From assembly GCA_943704495.1 (NCBI GenBank), contig CALSCR010000650.1, positions 1 through 36,370 of the forward strand: DNA of 36,370 nt. Reading direction: 5' to 3'. Shown in pieces: positions 15,501 through 25,688 of this stretch. Both the position numbers and the translations under genes were made by a program. The stretch's first letter is position 1, and every line of letters starts with the position of its first letter. The stretch comes from Pigoraptor chileana. Taxonomy: Eukaryota; Opisthokonta; Filasterea. A model generated the notes under the pieces. The model was not told the DNA's origin. It did not search any database and was given only the letters and a program-made list of their open reading frames with translations.

Positions 15501-18500
15501 CCATTGGCGATTGCATTGTGAATCCCGACGGATATGTAACACACCTGTTTGCGCACGAGACAACTACAGACATCATTATTGGCTCTTCTGGGAGCGCAGC
15601 GGGAATGGTTGCAACGGCAAACTCGATGACGATGCCGAATGGCCGATCGAGTGCAAAGACGTTGCAGCTGCAGGGCGTTGGTCGGTATGCAGAGGATTTT
15701 ACCTGGGAAGGCGAGTACAGAACAGTAACTCCTTCAACCGATCATGGCATTTAGCGACCGTGATGTGAAAGTGTGTGACTGACAGGCCGGTTTACTTACC
15801 AGTCATGTGAGTCATTGGATTGGATATTTTTAATGTTACTTTCCATGTCTATTATAGCTTGCCAATGGTTGCTTTGATAAGTGCCCATAATGCCAGTCTG
15901 ACTCAGTCGGCACCGCTGGCCATCTGCCGTTTTACTGGTGCATTATGCATTAATTTATTATAACCGCACTATGTTTAATCAGATGTGCGGCTTGCTTACA
16001 TGAATAATAATGCATGACATCCTTCAGGCGTTCCAATAGCTTGTTCAGTCAAGTTCGTCAGCATATGTCAGGGACACTTTATTGGCTGTCCGCAACTCAT
16101 GTGTTGTTACAGCCAGTATTGTTCCGCCCTCAATTCAATGCAACATACCAGGCCTCGGCTAGGCCGGCCATCCTTTCGCGCAGTGACTATTAATAATCTG
16201 TCACGACATCATCTACAAATTCAGCCTTGGCTTACGGCTCACATTGATAAGCATTACAGAAAACTGTATGGCGTCCCGTCTGATGAACGTTTGTCACAAA
16301 ATGTCTGCCGATACTCTTTCTAACGCAGGGGTTATGTGGAATCCCTCCGGAACTAAAAACACTTGGCGTGGGACCATCGGCAATCCCTCGCTCAACTCTG
16401 TCAACAGCAACCAGAAGGTCATCTCGCCTTTTTTTCTCAACGAAATCGCATACCCAACAGCGACCTCCCCATCTGTTTCCGTGGAGATCGCAGGTCCTCC
16501 AGGTGTGTCTCCGTATGTGGTTCAATAACACCTACAGTAATGGCTTCATCAGATGTCTGGGAATCTTCAATTGGCGCAAAAAAAGGATGCGTTTTCAGAT
16601 TGTGCAAACCAATCTGATGTGTCATGATGTTAACCGGTGCCGTAAGTGACCCAACATGACTTTGTGATCGGCCATATTACTCTGGTCGGCATTAATACTG
16701 CAGGTCAAACTCTCTTTGGATGGACGGTTGCGCTCTACAACGGCGTCACAGGCAAGGTCCAGGCATCGTCTGGCGCTCTCCCGGCCGGCTCGAATGTCAG
16801 TTCTCAGACTTCCCCGTCCTCTCGCCGATCGGCATCAACGACTGCAACACCATCGTTTCAATCGTTCGCTTCAGATGCTGCACTCGGCCTGTATGTTGTG
16901 ACGTTTGATGTGCCGGCGGCGACTGCCACACTAATAGCAAGCGCCATTGCCGTTCTGGACGATTTGGGTCGTCTGGTTCAGTTTGTTGCGTACTCAATGC
17001 AATCGAATACAACCATCTCTGAGGCTGTGGATGGTCCGGCCGCGGGCTACACTGCGACGTTTGTTGGCACTTTCAGCCTTATTGAAGGCATGTCGCTGCA
17101 AGCGGGCGGGGTTGGGTTTGAGTGGGGCAGCTTTGCATTGCTACCACCAGCGCCGCCGTCCTTGGGAGCCCCAAATCCATCACAGACTTTGGCATATGTG
17201 TGCGAGGGAACAACTTTTTCGGAGAGCAACGAGATTTACCCGATCACACCCGTTGGACACATTGCATACGGTACGTGGTGTATGGCTATGTACTGCGGTC
17301 ACCCGTAATGATTGATTGACTGGCCGCTTAAGTACTTGTCTAGCTCTACATGATATCTGCTCCACACTTACAGTGAGCGGGTTGCACTTTGGATTTATTT
17401 TGGGCAGGCTATTGTGCCACTGGCTACATCAGCAACGTCTCGCCCTATCGAAGCTGTGACATGCTGCCGTCCGGCTACTTTGGTGCGTTTACAAGTCGTC
17501 TGTCAGGGGCGGAATCCACTTGTGTGTTGCGCACGTGTCCACCGGGTTATATCATCACAAACAGCACGGCATGCGTTGCTTGTCCCAGTGGCACATACAG
17601 TCCCGATACAAACGCTCGGCGGTGTCTGGACTGTCCACGAAATGCACTTTCGCCCTCAAACAGCACAAAAATTGACGACTGTGCTTGTTTGACTGGATTC
17701 CGTCGATTAGCCACAGCAGTGGCGAGCATTAACGGCACAGACAGTGGTACCATTTCTTGTTTGGCTTTCGATGCCTCTGACCCTGCAAATTCCACTTCAG
17801 TCGTCGAAGATATGTGCCAAGTTCACCGCAATCAGGGTGTGATGCTTCTTGAAGCACCTGCAAGTGTGCGTCGATACGCCACCCCCGCCATTGCCGTCAT
17901 TGCCGTCTTTGCAGTCATCTTCGCCATTGAGGTCGCCGTGGTTCCTCTTGTGACACGCCGGTTTGCTCGTGTTATCCGCCGACAGTCCGTGACAAGCGCA
18001 CCTTTGGATGTTTACTCAATGCGATGGAATCTGACTAACATCATCAAGCTGGCCACGATCGTGCTGCAGATTGTCCAAATTCACGCAATTGTGCTCAACG
18101 CCCGTGTATCAGACGATTTTGTCGACACAGCGGGAACGGTCTTCTCTTCGGCCGGCGCCTCGTCTTTTTCTGCGTCGTTTCGGTGGTACTTTTGGGTGAT
18201 TATGTCGGTCACACAGCTGTGGCTGTTTTACGCTGTCATCTTCATAGTGGATGGGGGCACTGCGCTGCGCCAGTCGGGGGCGGCGGGTCGCATACTTCTC
18301 TTTCCCGCCGAGCAGCTGCTGCAGATATGGACGACGGCCGGTTTCATCCCGACACTCTTGAATGGAGTGCGCGCCTTCCACTGCTNNNNNNNNNNCATCC
18401 CCGCTGCACTGGGCGTTCCTTTCGGTCGGATCAATTACAATACTGGTGTACTATCCGCTCGCGTCTGTGTCGGCTGTATTGTGGCAGTCGCTCGAGCCGC

Positions 18501-19231
18501 AGCTTGACGTTTGCTACCGCCTCAACTTCTTCGTCGTAGATCCTCTCATCAAAGTCGCTCTCGTCTTTCTCCGCGTTTTCTTCACGGAGAAGCCAAATGT
18601 TTACCTCTCCTTCATGATCGTGATCGCAGCGGGCTCAGCAGTGTACAACATCAAGCTTCGGCCTTGCCATCTTGTGTGGATCAACACGGCTGTCGCTGTG
18701 GGCTATATATCGGCGTCACTCACAGCCATTCTGCTTCTCATTGGCAACGCATCGTTGGACACACATGTAGTTTACGGAATTCCGGCCGTTTGGGGCATGG
18801 CGACAGCTGCGATATGCGTATACTTGAAGTGGGTGTACCCTTCCAGTCTCATAGCGATCGTTGATCCGGTGAAAGAAAAGAGTGCAAAAGCCCGCCGACT
18901 TCTTATGTCACTCAAGGGAGTCTTCGCCAAACGAGTGTCCACCGTCGGCATCGCGGATGAAAGCGCAACTCAGGTGCCGTCATCCATGTGGTCCCTCCAC
19001 GCCTGGCGTCAAACCGGGATCGCAAAGCAGGACTTTGACTCGACGGGCTCTGATGCTGTGATGCATGCATGTGTGAAAGTCACAACGGTCAGCAGCATGA
19101 CGGAACTATCTGACGGACACAAGGCGTTTGATACGGCGGCAGAATCCGCCTCGGTCACATTGCTTGCTCCGGATCTGGATGCGTTGAGTGAGTGGCGACG
19201 TACCGGAGGATGCCCGTGCGGCTGCTGTTGA
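12557..19231 (+). CDS. Lamin-tail-domain / cysteine-module / multi-TM surface protein
   Basis: A signal peptide (MARRGMVLVVTLLVICV, likely cut near VRSA) starts a very large ectodomain. It has four lamin-tail domains, beginning at RVFINEMHITNAG, VFFSELRVFAYTN, EVFINEYSDVGG and PFFLNEIAYPTA. Each has the family's IAGPAGTDLTGW-type core, and three show a VNSNQ-type or PNPSQ-type end. Between them lie about seven Cys modules ending GxCxxGY. A GCC2/GCC3-like module follows (CPPGYIITN, CPSGTYSPDTN, CACLTGF). The C-terminal half has several membrane helices (for example TPAIAVIAVFAVIFAIEVAV) and a cytoplasmic tail ending CPCGCC, perhaps palmitoylated. Exons: 12557-14929, 15264-15710, 16329-16502, 16704-17270 and 17408-19231. 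Intron 2 (15711-16328) is best read as GC-AG. Near 15515 the frame is off by one base within lamin-tail domain 3. A run of 10 N at 18386-18395 hides an unknown length and changes frame. Probable cell-surface receptor or adhesion protein; ligand unknown. Confidence 0.85.
18386..18395. other. Assembly gap (10 N)
   Basis: Ten N inside the transmembrane region of the lamin-tail protein. The frame before and after the gap differs, so the true gap length is not 10 bases. Confidence 0.99.
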
Positions 19232-19436
19232 TGGAACCTGCGACTCTCCGCAGCGGCACTCGACGGATACCACTGTGCACAACTGCCGCCGACGCGGACA
19301 AAAGCGCACAGCGATGGCCTCATTTGTACGTTATACTAATTGAAGTAAAACCCGATTGCGGATTGGGATGTCAATTGGGGTAATGTTTCGGTATTTCGAT
19401 AACTGGCTTGTGTCATAAATCATGGCTTGCGAATGC

Positions 19437-19442
19437 AATAAA
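19437..19442 (+). terminator. Poly(A) signal of the lamin-tail protein gene
   Basis: Canonical AATAAA about 205 bp after the stop codon at 19231. Confidence 0.5.
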
Positions 19443-19644
19443 TGCTCTTGTTATTATCATCCCGCTTCTCCTGACTTCCTCGAATGAACTGTCTCAGCCG
19501 ATTGATTACTAGAAATATCCCTGACAACTAACCGCTATGCATTCGCAAGGATCGCAAGGGAGAGGGGAGGATGGACGATGATGCCGAAGGTTGAGCAATT
19601 GCCCATGGTTACCAAGTATAAGCGTAACAATCAACACTCTTAGC

Positions 19645-19650
19645 TTTATT
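19645..19650 (-). terminator. Possible poly(A) signal of the CCDC15 homologue
   Basis: AATAAA on the minus strand about 340 bp downstream of the stop codon. A nearer signal of other sequence is possible. Confidence 0.35.
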
Positions 19651-19987
19651 ACATCTGTCGGTTCGCTCAAGTTGCCACCCAGCAAAAAGGCACTCAATGA
19701 TGCGAATGGAATTAAGCACGGCATATATGTGCATTCTGACCTGAGAAAGGAGTGGCGACACACAACACAGAACCAAAGCAGCGGATGTGCCATGTCATTG
19801 TGGAGTGCTGCTCCATTCTGTGCAGGGCTACTCCAGCGACGCGCAACTGGGGTATCCGTTTCAAGCAGCGCTGTGGATGGGAGTGCGTGGTCCTTATGGG
19901 TTCATCTCATGTGAGTCCCTGCTGAATATGCACACACCATCCGCATCCGAGTGGTGCGGATGTGCACGATGGTCGCCGAGGAGAAGC

Positions 19988-21681
19988 TCAAACCACGCCA
20001 ATTGAATCGAGAATGGCGGTGAGGGCCTTTGCGTACGCTCGGGGATTGTTGCGGTACATGCAATTGCTTGCACAGCTCAGCCGATTCGCGTCGAATGCAT
20101 TTCCCGCACTCCCACCGCACGCGCAGACGGGAGGCACTGCAATCCCCGCCAGTTCACACTTTTCCTTCAGTCGGAGGCGGAGCGCATCCACATATCTGCA
20201 TTGAATGTGTCACACAACAGGGTCACGTGAAGGTCAATTAGCAACGGGCGGGAGGCCATAAACTTCTATTGAGGCGAGCGAGTGACGATGTATTGCCCCA
20301 TGTATCGTTGCTGAATCGCACAGAAATATGCCCAATAACGGCAACAACAAACACAGAATGCCTTGGTAGAATGGTGTGCGAGGGTGTGCTCATTGTGTGT
20401 GTGTGCATGTATGCCTGTGCGCACACTGCATGTGTCTGTGTACTGCATATACCTTGCCAGTTCCGAATGCCGCTTTGCAGCCGCTGTGCGCACCGCAACT
20501 TCGCCTTCTTTGGCAATGCGATACGCGTCCGATGGATTCATTGTCACCGCTGAGACCACACAAACAAGCAAAAGTGAGAGTAAGAGAACTGCTACTGATT
20601 CCATATAGGGCGAGATTTCGATCCAAAAACATGCAAGGAGAGCATGACGAGTCGAGAAAAGGCCAACACACCCTTCGGAGGTCCATTTTCAATGTCCGCC
20701 AGCAGGTGCTCCTGCATGCTGCGCGCCTTTTCCTTTGGCGCGCGAAGTTGCTGGGCTTGGTACCTGCAGCAAGAATGAGCGAATATTTGCACACGTTTGC
20801 ACGCAGTTGCACATTTTAGTAGCCGTTCATCCACATCCTACATTGACTAATAATCCAAATTATGAATGAAGGAGTATTATCGACCATGCGAGTAAAAGCA
20901 AATTGAATCGATAAGCGCAAAAAAGTGACATATAAACAGGCACAACACACGCACAACATACACACACACACACACCTGTGATTTGCATCCCGCAACGTCT
21001 CTCTTGCACGCACCCTCTCCGCTTGCATGTATGCCTTTCTGGTGGCCTCCACATGATTGCGAACCTTTACATGGGCATGGAGACAACACAGGACAGCAAC
21101 GTCACATATCAGAGCCCTGTGGCATGCATACACAAGCCATCTGCTTGCACCCCTGCCACGTGATCAACTCATCGGCCCGATTTCACAAAAATGACAATAA
21201 ATAATAGAGTGCAGTGACGTACCTTCTCCGCCTCCTCTAATCGGCGCTTTCGATCAGAGACAAACTTGTCCGCACCAGCCACGTGGACGTCCCCGCCCCC
21301 ATCTTGCACACGTGCAGGCGCAGACGTCACATCTTGCGCATGATCATCGTCATCGACAAAAACAACGTGTCTTTTAGTCCCTTGGGACAGTGGCGGGGGG
21401 CTCGTTTTGAATGTAGCCGCAGCAAGGGTATCCGATTCATCATAACCATTGCCATTGTAATTGTGATTATCATCCGCCGAGGGCCTGGCAAGATATTCCT
21501 CACGAAGCTATTGTGCGTGTATGTGTGTGCGTGATGAAGTTCGGCATCGTGTGATACTCTGAGTGAGCTTGTTTCAACTAATAAGCGACTGGATATGCCC
21601 ACGCACACACCAGCATGCACACGGGTCAGTTTACGCACACGTATCGCGCCCACGCTGTCCCATTCGTGAATGAAACCCACG

Positions 21682-21729
<48 letters not shown>

Positions 21730-23646
21730 AATGTATACACAATGCAAATCTATCAGTGCGCATGTGGCACTGCACGGAGGTCACTCACTTTGCTACCCCA
21801 TGAGTTCAAACTCGCACCAAATCGCGCCTCTTCCACTTCCTTGAGCGTCGGAATGGGAGGATTCTCAAATGCGCGCCTCTGCAGCCCACAGCAAACGACA
21901 CACGATCGAAAAAGCGCATTAGTTAGGAAAGGTTCAACGGCATTCGAAATAGGCTATCGAATGCTGTCACTATGTGTGTGTGTGTGTGTGTGTGTGCAGA
22001 TACATGTCCATGAAATCACTCGGTCGCTTTATACACTCACCGGCGGGATCACACCACGTCGTGATTCGAGTGCCGTGCGTGCAAAGTTGGCGGATCGGAT
22101 GACCTTTAAACACAAGAAATAGAAGAGAAAAGAAAAAAGGCAAGTTGAAATTCGGCGAAACAACGGCGACAGAGATTCCGTTGCAATTTGAATGTGCGCA
22201 TACAAAGGGCAGTAAATGTGACAAACGGCTGATTTCAGGAACACATAGACTCACATATACACACACATCCAAGCAACGCATTCACCCCTTACACACACAT
22301 CCACGCAAGGAAATGCATGCATCAACGCACCTCTGATTCGAGCGCCTCTGACCCCTCCTTTCCAGAGGGGCTTGACATTGCTTCGTGCGCAGTCGGCACA
22401 CGTATGGTAAGCGTATCACGTGATCGCAGCTCAGCGGCATCCTGTCTCGATAACGCAGTGCACAAGGAGGCTATTAAGGCCAAATCTGAAACGTATGTGT
22501 ACACACACACACACACACTCTCTCTCTGTCTCGCTCGCTTATCGTCCGGTTTTGCGGAATCCACGGGCACAGCGCCTAAGACAGGACTTGAATTCTACAT
22601 CTCTCTTCTCTCTTGTGGAGTCCATGGGCAGCGCTTCAGACTCTGATTTGCGCGTGCACATTAAGAAACACCGCCCCATAATCACACAAATGGGTGCATG
22701 GATGATAGGCAAACGGGAAAAATGACCACGAGCGATCATTGATGCGGCTAGTTGACACAAACTCACCCGCCGTGCAAGATCGGCCGCCGTTTCCTCAGTC
22801 GCAATGACCGGTCGATCGGCCTACACGTCCAGAGGAAACAGTCGCCACCAGGGAATATTGTGCGTGTGTGTGTGTGCGAGTGCGCGCGCAATGGAGATGT
22901 TCGCACATTTGAGGATGGTGATAGAGCATTGCAATGACACAAACAGTCTATTCGCTTGTTTTCATGCACAAAAGCTATTGTGCACTCTGGAGGTGCGGCT
23001 GCCAGAATGCTTCAAAAACAAAAACAACAGTTCCCTATCAGACTGTACTAGTTGTACGTCACTCTCTGTACATTGTCACTGACCCTCACTTTACGCTCCG
23101 AGATGCGGCTGCTCGCATAACCAACGCGCATCTTCAGGCGGCGTTGAAAGTCACGCAGCCGCTCTTCCTTCTCCTTCCGTGCAGCATCTGCCTTTGCAGA
23201 TTCGATGGCCGCCAATGTCTATACGGGTAAGTAGTCACACACATCTCCAGAGGTTATCGTTTGTAGAGCACGGACGAATTGTATTAAAATAATTAAAAAG
23301 TTCCAACCTACAAATCAAGTGTAAGCGGAAGGCACAACTCACCGCTGCTGAATTGGAAACATAATTCTCGTGCCTCTCAACGTATACCTCGGTCTGCTTC
23401 GGCGCGCCCGGATGCGCTCTGGAATACCAAGTTGGTTAACGTGAAATCAATAATATGCACATCTTCCTCACGATAGCTACACATAGTCCTCTTCCATTTC
23501 TTCGCGGAGCAGCGCAAACGATGCACATTTACGCACCTTCGTTCTTCCGAGACCACATTGACATTATTCTTCAGCCGTATGAACGGAGGAACCACTGCGC
23601 CGTCCCAAACTGGCTGTCGGGGGACGGCCCTCACGACGGTGGCCAT
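19988..23646 (-). CDS. CCDC15: CCDC15 homologue (centriole inner-scaffold coiled-coil protein)
   Basis: Twelve exons with consensus GT-AG borders join in phase to 467 aa: 23537-23646, 23343-23418, 23090-23218, 22767-22820, 22331-22441, 22041-22103, 21789-21878, 21223-21507, 20976-21064, 20672-20763, 20453-20549 and 19988-20195. The N-terminus has VWDGAVVPP. Exon 3 has a charged helix, EERLRDFQRRLKMRV, like the KHFQKQVKYRV region of vertebrate CCDC15. The C-terminus has the family hallmark: ALRLRLKEK, then VPPVCACG, then SCASNCMYRNNPRAYAKAL. The middle is low-complexity acidic (HVVFVDDDDHAQ) with long helices such as VEATRKAYMQAERVRARE. Vertebrate CCDC15 sits in the centriole inner scaffold and affects centriole length, so the organism probably builds triplet centrioles or basal bodies. 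Assignment rests on remembered family motifs. Confidence 0.8.
21682..21730. repeat. (CA)n followed by (TA)n
   Basis: About ten CA units abut a TA tract of about 12 units within CCDC15 intron 7. Confidence 0.9.
21973..21997. repeat. (TG)n microsatellite
   Basis: Pure TG tract in intron 6 of the CCDC15 homologue. Confidence 0.9.
22551..22650 (+). repeat. Interspersed short repeat, two copies in tandem
   Basis: Copy 1 (about 22551-22608) reads GGAATCCACGGGCACAGCGC, then CTAAGACAGGACTTGAATTC, then TACATCTCTC. Copy 2 (about 22612-22650) reads TTGTGGAGTCCATGGGCAGC, then GCTTCAGACTCTGATTTG. They lie in CCDC15 intron 4, on the strand opposite to that gene. Confidence 0.7.
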
Positions 23647-24194
23647 TCTGTACGGAAAGTGCAACCCAGGTTTGCTGTCACGTAAATATTGGAGACTACT
23701 TCTGATATTTTTGCAGAATTGTTTTCTCGAATACAGTTTGTGGAGTCCCAATGATTAGAATCTTACATCTCAAATACACTTTGTTACCACCGGATGTCTG
23801 CCACTCGAAATTCAAATTTGCCCGGCAGTTTTAAGTTTTTCTAGTCAGATCACGTGCTTAGATCACGTGCATATTCGCGGGCGCATTCGAAAATTTTCAA
23901 ATTCAAATATTTTTATTATTGGCCCGCTACAAAAGTTGATGACCATAACTCTGACAAATCAGATCACATCGAAAAGTACTTTATAAGTGGACATTGGGTA
24001 CTGTAGACAGACTAAACCCACACAAGCGACGTCCCGAAACGTGCTCAACAGAGAGCAATCAAGAGTGAAAAGTCGACGATAAATAAGTGGCGAATGTTTT
24101 GGTGACAGAGATAGCACTGCCATACGCATTTTCCAGGGGATCAGGTATCGGTCATACCAGTCGGGCTCCGGCTGGGATTGAAGAAGGTTGTGAC
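23647..24194. promoter_or_regulatory. Divergent promoter of CCDC15 and myosin genes
   Basis: The 548-bp region between the two start codons is AT-rich in its middle. Two exact copies of GATCACGTGC (23848-23857 and 23861-23870) form a tandem E-box/G-box pair. A degenerate interspersed-repeat copy lies at 23737-23783. A TTATAAG element lies near 23982-23988. Confidence 0.45.
23737..23783 (+). repeat. Interspersed short repeat, degenerate copy
   Basis: TTTGTGGAGTCCCAATG, then TTAGAATCTTACATCTC. It keeps both ends of the repeat but lacks the middle. Confidence 0.5.
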
Positions 24195-25655
24195 ATGGAG
24201 TCACTCAGAATGAGGGCGGACGAGAACGCATCTCCCAATACCCGCGCGAACATGCATTGTCCCTCACCTAAGGGACGCAATCGGACACCCACAAAGTCGC
24301 CTGTGAGTTGACGCGCTGATGGCAGTGACTGACGGTGCATAGTCCGTCCCCCTTTAAACGTGACCTTACACCACATACCGTACTTGTAGCCCATCACATC
24401 GGCAGCGACACACTCTGACGAGAACCTCCTTTTCACTGATTTCCAACATTGTGTTCCATTTTTTAGCGTAAGCGCCGTTCGCACGCCATACCTCAACTGA
24501 CACCCGAGCGAGGCAGTGTGTCCAACGTCGATGATCTCACCAAGCTCAACCCGCTCACAGAAGATGGCGGTGCGTATTGTGTGCGCACTTTGCATCAACT
24601 GGTTTGTATAAATGAGTCTTTGTGATCGCAGACTGCAAATACTGACCAAGCGATTACTTATTACTCTCCGCAGTTATGGGTACCATCGAAATGAGGTATT
24701 CTGGAGGCACATACTACACATATGCCGGTAAGAATGCAACGCCATCGGAACAGTATATGCATCCCATTAGTAGTTGATCAATCACCGTTCCAGAAACATA
24801 TTAGTTCATTAGCCATGTGCCATGATCCCTTTCGACAGACCCATAATTGAACGATTGCAATTGGCGCATGAAACCATGTGTCGTATATGCGCGAACCCAT
24901 CCACAGGACCAAGCCTCGTTTCTGTAAACCCGTTCAAGGATGTGAGCATCTACTGCGCCGATATCATTGCCGAGTACTCAAAGTCGACGAGCCCCGTTGA
25001 AGATCTCCCTCCGCATCCCTTTGGTGTTGCACAAAATGCGCTTTTGTGCATGGCGCGCGCGAGTGACATGCAGCGGGGAGTGACAATGTCAGCGGGATGC
25101 CACGCACCCAAGAGCCAGTCGCTCATAGTGACGGGTGAAAGCGGATCGGGAAAGGTAATGTCTTGCGGGAAAGTGCATCATGTGTGTGTGAATGTTTTGA
25201 TTGAGTCATACGTATTATTGTGCGCTTGGATTATGGGTCTGTTATGATCCGGCAATGAGTTGAGGTTTGTCAAAAGATGCGAATGTGACAGCTTCTTTGA
25301 GTATTTCATGTAAGCTTATTCCCATTTTGTGTATCATGTTGGCTCATTCCCATATTTGTACCGAATGTTCTGCTTTAATCCCATTCGATGCAGACAATGT
25401 GCACGACGCACCTAATGCGGTACATTGCGTCCGCAACCGGCACCGATTCGCACGGCGTCGGCGAAGTGGAGCGGAAAATTCTGGACTCAAATCCCATACT
25501 GGAGGCATTCGGTTTGTATGAGCGGTGCTTTTGACTGACATTTTGTGTTGTGTGACCTCCGTTCTTGATAACGTTGTTTTTCATTATTTCTGAATTTGTG
25601 TTTGCAATTTTTGTTGCGGATGTACCGTGTACATTGTGCGTGTAATAGTCCGCAC

Positions 25656-25688
<33 letters not shown>

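Larger units (their letters stand above)
19232..19987. other. Convergent 3' region of two genes
   Basis: Tail-to-tail spacer. An AATAAA on the plus strand at 19437-19442 fits the lamin-tail gene. On the minus strand an AATAAA at 19645-19650 fits the CCDC15 gene, about 340 bp after its stop. Open frames at 19591-19914 (+) and 19509-19793 (-) overlap on opposite strands and have no motif. Confidence 0.5.

Noticed and set aside
16720-16908. Alternative frame in lamin-tail domain 4 reading SDFPVLSPIGINDCNTI
   Set aside because: It is locally protein-like, but the main frame stays open on both sides and gives the expected domain end. A compensating pair of indels cannot be excluded.
19591-19914. 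Plus-strand 107-codon frame in the convergent spacer
   Set aside because: No motif, overlaps an equally open minus frame, and contains the likely poly(A) signal of the CCDC15 gene on the other strand.
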